NCBI GenBank assembly: GCA_022703215.1
Contig: JAKLEE010000004.1
Location: forward strand, 1-34,087
From: Spirochaetota bacterium
GTDB taxonomy: Bacteria; Spirochaetota; Spirochaetia; Treponematales; UBA12059
DNA length: 34,087 bases
Direction of reading: 5' to 3'
Below the pieces are notes generated by a model. That model had not been told where the DNA came from, searched no databases, and was given only the letters and a program-made list of their open reading frames with translations. Shown piece after piece: positions 6,890 to 14,638 of the stretch; the first letter of the stretch is position 1, and the number at the start of each line of letters is the position of its first letter. Position numbers and translations under genes: made by a program.

Positions 6890-8638
6890 TCAGCGTTCGC
6901 CGAGGAGGGCCTTGAGCTCGCCGATGTCCTTCACGAGGCGGGTGCGGTCCAGGTTCTGGAAGCGCTTGGGGACCATCTCCTTCGAGGTGCACTCGAGCAC
7001 TGCCACCAGGTTCTGGAGCTCGATCTCGTGGGGGTACGCGGGCGGCACGAAGTCGGCCATGGTCTCCTCGAGGTCCTCCTTCGTGACGAAGGTCCGTCCC
7101 TCCATCGCGGCCTTGAACTTGGCGCGGATCAGCACCGCCTCGAGGTCGGCTCCCGAGAACTCGTGCTTGAACTTCCGGAGGAGCTCCGAGGGCGCGAACC
7201 TGCGGATCGAGAGGTCGAGCTTGCGCACCAGGGTTTCGAAGAGCGCTTCCTTCTCGGCCTCCGATTCGGGGTAGAAGAGCGCGAGATGCTCCTCCGCGCG
7301 GCCCTGGCGCTTCAGGTCGATGGGAATCAGGTCGGGCCGGCAGGTGATGAGGAACCAGATGATGCGCCCGCGCAAGCTCGTGTCGCCCATGAAGCTCGCG
7401 AGCTGGGCGAAGACGCGGTTCGAGGTGCCGGAGTCGCCCTCCTGGTCGCGGTTGCCGAGGAAGGCGTCGGCCTCGTCGATCATCACCGCAACCGGCGCGA
7501 GCGCCTTGAGGATCGACAGCACCTTCTCGAGGTTGGCCTCGGTGGTGCCCTGCCACTTCGAGCGGAAATTCTTGAACTTGACCATGGGCACGCCGATCTC
7601 GCCGGCGAACGCCGTCACCATGAAGCTCTTGCCGGTGCCCACCGGTCCCGCGATCAGGTAGCCCATGGGCAGCACGTCGAGCCTGCCCTGCTTGAGGGCG
7701 CGCGCCGCGTGCTTGAAGCGCTTCTTGACGAACTCGTGCCCCGACACGAACGAGAGGTCGTGCTCGGTGTCGAGGAACTCGAGGAGCCCGCCCGCCTCGG
7801 CCTCGACGATCTCGCGCTTCCGGGCCTTGAGGTAGTCCATCGAAATGGGCTTGTCCTCCTGCCAGCTCTCGGCCGCCAGGCGGTTCAGGTTGACCAGGTT
7901 GAGGCCGGCGGTGATGGCCGCCACCGTGGACGGCTCCATACCCTTGTCGAGCAGCAGGGTTTCCTTCGACTCGAGGAATTCGAGGAAGCTGCGGCGCACG
8001 GTCTCGTCGGGGATGGGAATCTCGACCTTGACGGTGGTCGGGCTGCCGACGATGCGCGGCGAGATGTCGGCCAGGTTCTCCGAAAGCAGGATGACCGACA
8101 CGTCGCCCTGGGTGAACACGGGGTCGTGGCTCCAGCGGTTCAGCGTGACGAAGCAGTAGCGGTCCGCGTCGTCGAGCCGCGACACCTCTCCAGCGGGCAC
8201 GACGGTCTCGGCGTAGTCGATGATGAGGACGATGCGTTTCTTGTGGGGGATGTTGCGGAGGAAGTAGCGCTCGAGGAAGCGGAAGGCCTTGAGCGGCTCG
8301 GACGAGAGCAGGTCCTCCTCGGGCGTCTCCGGGAATTCGGCGAGCATGGCCTTGAGGTAGTCGCGGCGCATTTCGGGCGTGCAGAAGGTCACGCCGCTCG
8401 AGCGGTCCCAGAACACGATGATGTCGCGGTTGCCGAAGAGGACCTCGGACACGTACTCCTGGATCTTCACGAAGATGAACTCGCCCTCGTTCATCTTGTG
8501 CGGCAGGAAGTCGCGGATGTTCCCGTGGACGATGTAGAGGTTCGCGGTCTTGGAAAGGTACTTGTAGGACAGCTCCTGCGCCCAGGCCGGCAGGATCTTG
8601 ATGAACGGCAGGTTCTTGACGATGAGCTGTTCCTTCAT
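6890..8638 (-). CDS. Tandem AAA-family ATPase with degenerate first module
   Basis: 582 residues, no signal peptide or membrane segment. The second half is a full AAA module: Walker A GPVGTGKS (331-338), Walker B VAVMIDEAD (383-391), sensor-1 region FLITCRPD (429-436) and candidate arginine fingers Arg444/Arg447, followed by an AAA lid with SGADLEAVLIRA. The first half has a Walker-B-like RIVLIIDYAE (135-144) and a sensor-1-like VSVILLSENLADIS (180-193) but no Walker A, so it looks like a catalytically dead AAA module. Such proteins form hexameric unfoldases or remodelling ATPases; the substrate here is unknown. The ATG has GGAGGG upstream and a good promoter. It is transcribed alone, divergently from the glycosidase. 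Confidence 0.85.
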   Translation of the reverse strand: MKEQLIVKNLPFIKILPAWAQELSYKYLSKTANLYIVHGNIRDFLPHKMNEGEFIFVKIQEYVSEVLFGNRDIIVFWDRSSGVTFCTPEMRRDYLKAMLAEFPETPEEDLLSSEPLKAFRFLERYFLRNIPHKKRIVLIIDYAETVVPAGEVSRLDDADRYCFVTLNRWSHDPVFTQGDVSVILLSENLADISPRIVGSPTTVKVEIPIPDETVRRSFLEFLESKETLLLDKGMEPSTVAAITAGLNLVNLNRLAAESWQEDKPISMDYLKARKREIVEAEAGGLLEFLDTEHDLSFVSGHEFVKKRFKHAARALKQGRLDVLPMGYLIAGPVGTGKSFMVTAFAGEIGVPMVKFKNFRSKWQGTTEANLEKVLSILKALAPVAVMIDEADAFLGNRDQEGDSGTSNRVFAQLASFMGDTSLRGRIIWFLITCRPDLIPIDLKRQGRAEEHLALFYPESEAEKEALFETLVRKLDLSIRRFAPSELLRKFKHEFSGADLEAVLIRAKFKAAMEGRTFVTKEDLEETMADFVPPAYPHEIELQNLVAVLECTSKEMVPKRFQNLDRTRLVKDIGELKALLGER

Positions 8639-8655
8639 GGGCCCTCCGCCCGAGC

Positions 8656-8684
8656 AGTATGCCGCGCCCGGGGCGGGGAAGCAA
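8656..8684 (-). promoter_or_regulatory. Promoter of the AAA ATPase gene
   Basis: On the minus strand TTGCTT (8684-8679), 17-base spacer, CATACT (8661-8656), followed by GGAGGG and the ATG at 8638. Confidence 0.55.
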
Positions 8685-8756
8685 GCGCGGGCGGCCGCGC
8701 CCGGGCAAGGCCGCGACGGGCTCTGCGCCACCTCCGTGCCACTTCCGCGACTTCCT

Positions 8757-8784
8757 TTGACGCCCCGGAAGCGACGCCTATACT
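8757..8784 (+). promoter_or_regulatory. Promoter of the GH36 gene
   Basis: TTGACG (8757-8762), 16-base spacer, TATACT (8779-8784). The leader is short and contains GGAGG, six bases before the ATG at 8804. Confidence 0.7.
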
Positions 8785-8803
8785 CTACGGCACGGAGGAT
8801 TCC

Positions 8804-10762
8804 ATGGCCGTCCCGAGCTTCATCTACCGATCCGTCGTCAAGCTCTTCCCGCGCGCCGCCGTGGAGATCAAGTCGGGCACCCGGCGCGAGACCTGCGCGC
8901 TCGAGCTCGTCGGCGAGGAGGGCGGCACGGCGCGCTACGTCGACAAGGAACGGCACGTCGAGCTCCTCGTGTCCTCGATCGAGCGCACGGGCGGAACGGC
9001 CTGGAAACTGCGCCTGCGCAACCTCCGCGACCGCTCGGTGCGGGTGACGCGGCTCAGGCTGCCCGCGTGGAACGGCCTCGACGAGCTCCTGCCCGGCGTC
9101 GATCCCGCGCGCGTCTCCTTCCTCAGGAACGGCTACCAGTCCTGGTCCACGGTCCGCAGCTACCGCATGACCGAGAAACCCTTGAGGCCGCGCCTCAGGC
9201 TCGTCTCGCTCGTCACCTCGAACCTGGCCAACCTGCCGTCGAATTCGCCCGGCGAGCTTTCGTCGGAGATGTACACGGTGGTGGCTGACCTCGATTCGGG
9301 CAATTCCGTGCTGGTGGGCCAGACGGGGCCCTTCGACCAGTTCCTCTACATTTTCCTCCACCTGCTGCCCGGCGGGCCGCGGCGCTCCTTCTTCGAGCTG
9401 GTGTACGACTTCGGTCGCAAGGTCCTGCCCCCCCGCGCGGAGCTCGCGCTCGACGGGCTCTGGTTCGCGAGCGGCCGTCCCGAGGCTGTCGTGGACGGCT
9501 ACTTCGACGAGCTTGCGCGCGAGTCCGGCTATCGCCGCCCGGAGCGGAGCCCGCTCGGCTGGTGCTCCTGGTACCAGTACTACGACCGCATCGACCCGGA
9601 CCGGCTCTACCAGAACCTGAAGGGGGTCAAGGAGAGCGGCCTGCCTTTCGACTTCTTCCAGATCGACGACGGCTGGCAGAAGGGCATCGGCGACTGGCTC
9701 GAGACCCGCCCGGCCTTCGAGGGCCGCATGAAGGAGCTCGCCGACGCCATCAAGGCCGCCGGCCTCCGGCCCGGGCTCTGGTTCGCCCCGTTCGCGGTAT
9801 CGAGGATTTCGACCTTGTTCGGCGAGCACCCGGAATACCTGCTCCGCGACGAGCGCGGCGCGCCGCTTCCCGCGGGCTACAACCCGATCTGGAAGGGCAT
9901 CTACCACGGGCTCGACGTGACGCATCCCCGCTTCCGCGAGTACCTTTCCGAGATCGTCGACCGTATCGTCAAGGAATGGGGCTTCGAGTACCTCAAGTGC
10001 GACTTCCTCTTCGCCGCCTGCCTCCGCGGAGGGAACATGCACGAGCTCGGCCTCTCGCGCGCCGAGGCGCTAAAATCCGGAATGCGCCTGATCCGCGAGC
10101 GCGCCGGCGCCTCGACGACCATAGTCGGTTGCGGCATGCCCCTCTCGGCGGGCATCGGCACCGTGGACGCCATGCGGATCGGTCCCGACACCGGCGATTT
10201 CTGGATACGCCTCGAGGGCAAGCTCCTCCGCACCGGCGCCATGGTGGGCTTGCGGAATTCACTCCGCGCGACCCTGGTCCGCGCGCCCATGCACGGGACG
10301 CTCTGGACCAACGACCCGGACTGCGTCATGGCCCGCCGCAAGGACACGAAGCTCGGGCCTTCGGAGCGGAGGGCCCAGTTCCACGCCATCGCGGTGTCCG
10401 GCGGCCTCGTAGCGGTCTCGGACGAATGGGCCAGGCTCGACGAAACCGACGTCGCGGAACTCCGGAAGCTCGCCGAGATTTCCGCGGAATGCTCCCGGGG
10501 GCGCGCCACCGCGCTCGACTTCATGGAACGCGAAATCCCCGAGCAGTTTCACAACGACGCGGGGTGGATCGCGTTCTTCAACTGGGACGCCCCGGTCCGC
10601 TCGAAGCGCTACGACCTTGCGGCCTTCCATGGTCGCGATCCGCGGGCCCTCGCCCTCGTGGACGCGACGTCGGGAGAGCGGATCGAACCCCTGCCGGCCG
10701 TGCTCGAGCTCGGGCCCATGAAGGCCCGCTCCTCGCGGCTCTTCCGCGTGGTCCGCGGCTAG
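8804..10762 (+). CDS. GH36-like alpha-galactosidase
   Basis: 652 residues, cytoplasmic (no signal peptide). A beta-sandwich N-terminal domain (1-245) is followed by a (beta/alpha)8 barrel and a short C-terminal beta domain. Family hallmarks are GWCSWYQYY (252-260), FQIDDGWQ (285-292), YLKCDFLFAA with the likely nucleophile Asp400, and RIGPDTG with the likely acid/base Asp462. These place it in glycoside hydrolase clan GH-D, closest to family 36 melibiases, which release alpha-linked galactose (or N-acetylgalactosamine in some branches) with retention. It is a single gene with its own TTGACG/TATACT promoter and Shine-Dalgarno. No sugar transporter or regulator adjoins it, so the natural substrate cannot be inferred from context. 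Confidence 0.88.
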   Translation: MAVPSFIYRSVVKLFPRAAVEIKSGTRRETCALELVGEEGGTARYVDKERHVELLVSSIERTGGTAWKLRLRNLRDRSVRVTRLRLPAWNGLDELLPGVDPARVSFLRNGYQSWSTVRSYRMTEKPLRPRLRLVSLVTSNLANLPSNSPGELSSEMYTVVADLDSGNSVLVGQTGPFDQFLYIFLHLLPGGPRRSFFELVYDFGRKVLPPRAELALDGLWFASGRPEAVVDGYFDELARESGYRRPERSPLGWCSWYQYYDRIDPDRLYQNLKGVKESGLPFDFFQIDDGWQKGIGDWLETRPAFEGRMKELADAIKAAGLRPGLWFAPFAVSRISTLFGEHPEYLLRDERGAPLPAGYNPIWKGIYHGLDVTHPRFREYLSEIVDRIVKEWGFEYLKCDFLFAACLRGGNMHELGLSRAEALKSGMRLIRERAGASTTIVGCGMPLSAGIGTVDAMRIGPDTGDFWIRLEGKLLRTGAMVGLRNSLRATLVRAPMHGTLWTNDPDCVMARRKDTKLGPSERRAQFHAIAVSGGLVAVSDEWARLDETDVAELRKLAEISAECSRGRATALDFMEREIPEQFHNDAGWIAFFNWDAPVRSKRYDLAAFHGRDPRALALVDATSGERIEPLPAVLELGPMKARSSRLFRVVRG

Positions 10763-10774
10763 CGGCGTTCCACC

Positions 10775-10794
10775 CGGTGCCCTTCCGGGCGCCG
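10775..10794. terminator. GC hairpin between convergent genes
   Basis: CGGTGCCC, loop TTCC, GGGCGCCG: an 8-bp stem with one G-T pair. No T-run follows, so intrinsic termination is uncertain; it sits in the 49-base gap between convergent genes. Confidence 0.35.
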
Positions 10795-10811
10795 CGGAGG
10801 GGCCGCGCGCG

Positions 10812-11909
10812 TCAGTTCGTCAGGCGGATCGACGGGACCCCCGCGTAGAGGAACGAGGCCATGATGTTCCCCGCGAAATTGGCGGCGGCATGCGCGGCCA
10901 CGGCGGCCGGCAGCCCGCCGCGTTCGTACGCAAGGTCGAAGATCACGTTGTTGACCGTGACGCCCGCCACGTGGACGAGGATCTGCTTCCAGTCGAGCCC
11001 CCGTGCCAGGTCGGTGGCCAGGTGCATGCCGGCGAAGAGCCCCGAGTCCACCAGGGTCGCGGTCGGGCCTCCGAGCGCGCGCGCGAGCTCCTCGTGCAGG
11101 ACCCCGCGGTAGACGCCTTCCTCGCCGAGGGCGCCGAGCGCGTTCCCGCTCAGGAAGTACAGGGAATGGGACAGCCAATAAACGACGGGGGAGCGCCGCT
11201 CCTCGCCCAGGTACCATTCGCCGGTCTTGAAGGGGCTCGTCGCGGAGGGCTCGGGCGAAAGGGCCCATTGCCCGGCGACCGTGGCCAGGGTGACGCCGAC
11301 CGCGCCCCAGAGCAGGGGCTCGGCGTAGCGGTCCGGATTGAACGGCTGGGCGAGCAGCTCGAGCGCTCCCCGGCGACTGAAGCCGTCATCGCCCCAGGCC
11401 ATGGAACGTTCGCGGATGGCCGCGTAGGCGTCGTAGGACTTGAACATGGCCAGGTTGTTCTTCGCCCAGTAGAACCACTGCTGCCCGCGCGAATAGAGGC
11501 CGCCGGCCTCGGCCGCGATCCACTCGCCGCCGAGCAGCGCGCCGCCCGCGAGCGTCAGCGCGACTGCGTCCGGGCTTCCCGCCACGAAGAGGTTGATGCT
11601 CGACAATTCGGTGATGGAAGAGGAAAGGATCTGGTCGCGGATGCCGTACTCCCCGTCGGCGCCGAGCGCCAGGGACCCGAGGAAGTTGAGGCCCACCGTC
11701 GAGAAGGTGAGGCCGAAACCCACAAGGTCGGCCATGAGTACGTCCTTCGCGGCGTCGCCGAATACGTAGCTTGATGAATCCGGGCCCGCGGGGACTTGGG
11801 CGGCCGCGCGCGGCGCGGATACGGAGAGCACGGCGATGCAGGCGAGCAGGGCGGCAAATCCGCCCGCGGCGGGGCGTGGCCTACCCGGAATCTTCCTGAC
11901 ACTTTTCAT
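10812..11909 (-). CDS. CPBP-family (CAAX protease-like) membrane protein with signal peptide
   Basis: 365 residues. An N-terminal signal peptide (about 1-37, ending AAA|Q) is followed by hydrophobic segments and the three CPBP motifs of the type II CAAX protease/bacteriocin-processing family: EEGVYR (263-268), FAGMH with His296, and HAAAN with His340 and Asn344. These residues are the catalytic and metal-binding set, so an active intramembrane protease is plausible. The cleavable signal peptide and a long Gly-, Ala- and Tyr-rich insertion (about 40-240) are unusual; most family members are plain multi-spanning proteins. The ATG has GGAGGAG upstream. It lies 86 bases downstream of the LuxR-type regulator gene on the same strand, which may control it. 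Substrate unknown. Confidence 0.75.
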   Translation of the reverse strand: MKSVRKIPGRPRPAAGGFAALLACIAVLSVSAPRAAAQVPAGPDSSSYVFGDAAKDVLMADLVGFGLTFSTVGLNFLGSLALGADGEYGIRDQILSSSITELSSINLFVAGSPDAVALTLAGGALLGGEWIAAEAGGLYSRGQQWFYWAKNNLAMFKSYDAYAAIRERSMAWGDDGFSRRGALELLAQPFNPDRYAEPLLWGAVGVTLATVAGQWALSPEPSATSPFKTGEWYLGEERRSPVVYWLSHSLYFLSGNALGALGEEGVYRGVLHEELARALGGPTATLVDSGLFAGMHLATDLARGLDWKQILVHVAGVTVNNVIFDLAYERGGLPAAVAAHAAANFAGNIMASFLYAGVPSIRLTN

Positions 11910-11995
11910 GGTTGAAGCTCCTCCGGACGGGGCGGCGCGTCGAGACGCGGTCTCCCGTCGACGGATGGATACTGCCGCCTCGCCGCAGGGTAGCG

Positions 11996-12994
11996 CTATC
12001 GGCCGAACGGTGGATTTCTCCCGGGCCGGGACCGAATCTGCCCTTCGGTGGAGGCTTGTTCCCCCGAGGGGGCGAGCGCCTTGAGCAGGGAAAGCTTGGT
12101 ATTGGCTCCGGTTTTCCGGTAGACGCTCAGCACGTGCGTCTTGACGGTGCCATGCGAGACAAAGAGCCTCTCGGCGATCTCGCGGTACGAGAATCCGTCG
12201 AGCAGGAGGGCCGCGACCTCGCGTTCCCGCTTCGACAGCCCGAATCCGTCGAACGACGCGTCATCCGCGGCGACGGAAGCGGCCGCGCGGGATGCGGTAT
12301 GGTTCGTCGCGGTTTCCGCGCGGCGGGGAGCCTGGGTCCCCAGGTAGGCAAGTCCGACGAGCGCCGCGAGCAGCGGCATGAAACGCGGCGGATCGAAACC
12401 CATGAGCGTCCGGGGCAGCTGGAGCACGTCCGACGCCACCACGAGGGGGAAGATGAGGGCGAGGGGCAGGGCGCTCGCGCGGGCGAAGCGGGTCCAGGTC
12501 GCGTCGTTGCGCGGCCGCGCGGTGCCGGCGTCGCGGCCGAGCCTGGCGAGCGCGAGAACTGCGTCCAGTACGACGAGGGCGAGCGCCGCGACGTGGAAGG
12601 CCAGCGCGGCTGTGAAGGCCGGCGGGGGCAGGGGGAGGTAGAGGAGGAAGGGGAGGGAAACGCCCGTCGCCGCGAAAAGCGCCGAGAGCGCGTCGATCGC
12701 CCGCTGCCCCCGGCGCGGGCCGAAGGTCTTGAAAAAGCGCGGGATGGAGAGGATGAAGACCGGGAAGGTCGAGAGCGAAAGCGCGTTGAGCGCACGGTAG
12801 CCGCCGTCCGTCCGGGCGGCGTCCGGGAGCGAGGCCCCGAGCGAAATGCTGAGCGAGACTGCGGAAAAGCCCGTGAACAGGAGCAGGAACCAGAAGGTCC
12901 GCGCTTCGCGGCGGCGGAGGTAGCCGAGCAGGATTCCGAGCCAGGCCGCGAAGCTGAGGCCATAGCAGCTCAGGTACCACAGGTTCGCGAACAA
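11996..12994 (-). CDS. Membrane-bound LuxR-type regulator with seven-helix sensor
   Basis: 332 residues from a TTG start. There are seven hydrophobic segments, at about 8-26, 33-54, 69-84, 102-121, 127-150, 173-193 and 205-220. The cytoplasmic tail ends in a LuxR/GerE helix-turn-helix, LSKREREVAALLLDGFSYREIAERLFVSHGTVK starting at 253, with the conserved TVKTHV recognition helix. No receiver domain or histidine kinase is present, so signal sensing and DNA binding are in one protein. The reading frame is clear through the membrane part but has no in-frame ATG or GTG; TTG at 12994, 16 bases after the glycosyltransferase stop, is the best start, though its Shine-Dalgarno is weak. Likely co-transcribed with the glycosyltransferase. 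Confidence 0.8.
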   Translation of the reverse strand: MFANLWYLSCYGLSFAAWLGILLGYLRRREARTFWFLLLFTGFSAVSLSISLGASLPDAARTDGGYRALNALSLSTFPVFILSIPRFFKTFGPRRGQRAIDALSALFAATGVSLPFLLYLPLPPPAFTAALAFHVAALALVVLDAVLALARLGRDAGTARPRNDATWTRFARASALPLALIFPLVVASDVLQLPRTLMGFDPPRFMPLLAALVGLAYLGTQAPRRAETATNHTASRAAASVAADDASFDGFGLSKREREVAALLLDGFSYREIAERLFVSHGTVKTHVLSVYRKTGANTKLSLLKALAPSGEQASTEGQIRSRPGRNPPFGR

Positions 12995-13010
12995 GCGCGT
13001 TAACCCGGCC

Positions 13011-14183
13011 TCAGGCCCAGCGCGAGAGGATGCCCAGGTAGCGGTCGCGCACCTCGCCCGCGACGTCCCGCCACGAGCGGCAGAGCGTGGCCGAGGCGCC
13101 GAGGCCGACCCGTTCGAGGAGCGGGCGGTCCCGCAGGGCGCCGATGACGGTCGCGGCGTAGGCTTCGACGTCGTCGGGGGAGAGGAAGCCGTTTTCCCGA
13201 TGATGGATGACCTCGGCCGCGGTGGAGCCCTCGAGCATGACCGAGGGCGCGCGGTAGGCGGCCGCCTCGCGGACCACGAGCGGCGCGTTGTCGTACTTGG
13301 ACGGGAAGAGGAAGATGTCCGCCCGGGCGTAGATGCTCTTGAGGAGCTCGCGGTCGTGTATGACGGGGTGGAAGATGACCGACCTATCGATGCCGAGCTT
13401 CGCGACCAGGTCCTTGAGCTGCTCCTTCGCGTAGCCCTGGCCCACGAAGACCATGCGGAAGCCGGGGACGGCGGCGATGACGGCCGGCAGGGAGCGCACG
13501 AGGAATTCCAGGTTCTTTTCAAGTATGTGCTGGCCCACGAAGAGCCCCATCGGAAGCTCCGCCTCGAGGCCGAGGTGGCGCCCGCCCGCCGCGGCCGGTT
13601 CGTCGACCGAGACCGGAGGCTGGAGGTCGATGCCGTTCTCCACCACCTGGTAGGGACCGCGGTAGCCGTACTCGCGCAGGGTCAGCGCCACCGACTCCTG
13701 CGGCACCCAGACCTCGTCGACCGAATGGAAGAAATCGACGATGCGGTCGACCTGCTCGTTGACGATGGCCTTGACCGGGAAGGCCCGCATCAGGTCCTCG
13801 CGGAATTTCGAGTGGAAGGTGGCGATGATGGGAATGCGCTTCTCGCGCGCCACCTTGAGCGCGGCGCGCCCGGCCCCGAAGGGCGAATGCGCGTGCACCA
13901 GGCTGAAGCGCCGCTTGCGGAGGATGTCCTGCAGCTTCGCGTCGAAGTCGGGAATGCCGATGCGGTAGGGCGGCCTGACTATGGTCGGCACCGAGAAGTA
14001 GCGGATGACCGGGAACGGCTCGGCGTCCTTGTGCCCGGGGAACCAGGGCGTGACTACGTAGGTGGGGCCGAGGATTCGGTTGAGCCAGAACGCGTAGTTG
14101 CGGACCGTGAGCGTGACGCCGTCCATGATCGGCAGGTAGCCGTCGTTGAACTGGCCGACGATGACGTCTTTCATGGGACTCAA
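13011..14183 (-). CDS. GT4-family glycosyltransferase (diglucosyl-diacylglycerol synthase-like)
   Basis: 390 residues, GT-B fold. The N-terminal Rossmann half contains the acceptor-side region NDGYLPIMDGVTLTVRNY (13-30) and HAHSPFGAG (98-106). The C-terminal half carries VGQHILEKNLEFL (216-228) and the nucleotide-sugar motif FPSKYDNAPLVVREAAAY (293-310), where the usual Glu-x7-Glu is Asp298-x7-Glu306. This pattern is typical of the glucosyl- and galactosyltransferases that build glycolipids on diacylglycerol, so membrane glycolipid synthesis is the best guess. A GGAGG sits 8 bases before a TTG codon at 14183; the ATG at 14174 has no site of its own, so TTG is preferred. It precedes the LuxR-type regulator gene. 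Confidence 0.82.
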   Translation of the reverse strand: MSPMKDVIVGQFNDGYLPIMDGVTLTVRNYAFWLNRILGPTYVVTPWFPGHKDAEPFPVIRYFSVPTIVRPPYRIGIPDFDAKLQDILRKRRFSLVHAHSPFGAGRAALKVAREKRIPIIATFHSKFREDLMRAFPVKAIVNEQVDRIVDFFHSVDEVWVPQESVALTLREYGYRGPYQVVENGIDLQPPVSVDEPAAAGGRHLGLEAELPMGLFVGQHILEKNLEFLVRSLPAVIAAVPGFRMVFVGQGYAKEQLKDLVAKLGIDRSVIFHPVIHDRELLKSIYARADIFLFPSKYDNAPLVVREAAAYRAPSVMLEGSTAAEVIHHRENGFLSPDDVEAYAATVIGALRDRPLLERVGLGASATLCRSWRDVAGEVRDRYLGILSRWA

Positions 14184-14237
14184 GGTAGTCGCCTCCGGAT
14201 GAAGGGGTCAAGCGGCCGTCGCGCGGCTGCCGACCGC

Positions 14238-14267
14238 TTGCGCGCGCGCCATTTCTCGTGCTATCCT
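14238..14267 (+). promoter_or_regulatory. Promoter of the ferredoxin gene
   Basis: TTGCGC (14238-14243), 18-base spacer and extended -10 TGCTATCCT ending at 14267. A Shine-Dalgarno GAGAGG lies at 14285-14290. Confidence 0.55.
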
Positions 14268-14298
14268 TGGACCAATCCCAGCACGAGAGGTTGCGCAC

Positions 14299-14469
14299 AT
14301 GGCATACAAGATCACCGACGCCTGCGTGAACTGCGGCGCCTGCGAGCCGGAGTGTCCGGTCGAGGCCATTTCCGAGAAGAACGATCTGCGCTGGATCGAT
14401 CCGGACAAGTGCACCGATTGCGGCTCCTGCGCCGCGGTCTGCCCGACCGAAGCCATCATCCAGGGCTGA
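14299..14469 (+). CDS. 2[4Fe-4S] ferredoxin
   Basis: 56 residues, the normal size of clostridial-type ferredoxin. Two CxxCxxCxxxCP motifs are present: [12 protein letters not shown] (9-20) and [12 protein letters not shown] (38-49), each binding one low-potential [4Fe-4S] cluster. It should carry electrons between anaerobic oxidoreductases such as pyruvate:ferredoxin oxidoreductase and hydrogenase. The ATG follows GAGAGG at a spacing of 8 bases. It is a single-gene transcript with its own promoter, ended by a double hairpin and T-run at 14472-14524. Confidence 0.95.
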   Translation: MAYKITDACVNCGACEPECPVEAISEKNDLRWIDPDKCTDCGSCAAVCPTEAIIQG

Positions 14470-14471
14470 CC

Positions 14472-14524
14472 CTTCACCGGGGCTGCGCCCCATTGAAGGC
14501 GACGAACCTGGTTCGTCGATTTTT
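14472..14524 (+). terminator. Double-hairpin rho-independent terminator of the ferredoxin gene
   Basis: First hairpin: CTTCA-cc-GGGGC, loop TGC, GCCCC-at-TGAAG (14472-14497). Second hairpin: CGACGAAC, loop CTG, GTTCGTCG (14500-14518), directly followed by ATTTTT. Confidence 0.75.
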
Positions 14525-14608
14525 GGGGAAGCCCCGTCGGGTACGTCAAACCGCGTCCGGCGCTGACCCGGACGCGTCGTTCGCGGCAGTGAGCATTCCA
14601 TCGGCGAC

Positions 14609-14630
14609 GGCCGTCCCGCGAGGGGCGGCC
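14609..14630. terminator. Hairpin downstream of the DAHP synthase gene
   Basis: GGCCGTCCC, loop GCGA, GGGGCGGCC: a 9-bp stem with one T-G pair, just beyond the aroF stop codon. It lies between convergent genes and has no T-run on the minus strand, so it is only a possible terminator. Confidence 0.4.
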
Positions 14631-14638
14631 GTTCCATT

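Noticed and set aside
8639-10042. N-terminal extension of the AAA ATPase frame to 1050 codons on the minus strand
   Set aside because: It runs through the antisense of the GH36 gene; the ATG at 8638 has a Shine-Dalgarno and promoter, and the protein is complete from there.
7028-10762. A 1244-codon open frame on the plus strand reaching upstream of the GH36 gene
   Set aside because: Its first ~590 codons are the antisense of the AAA ATPase gene and have Val/Leu/Glu/Arg/Gly composition typical of antisense frames in G+C-rich DNA. Promoter, Shine-Dalgarno and family length put the real start at 8804.
12127-12963. ATG-started 278-codon frame in the LuxR regulator gene
   Set aside because: It is out of frame with the clear LuxR helix-turn-helix and membrane helices, and its product is Ser/Arg/Pro-rich as expected of a shadow frame.
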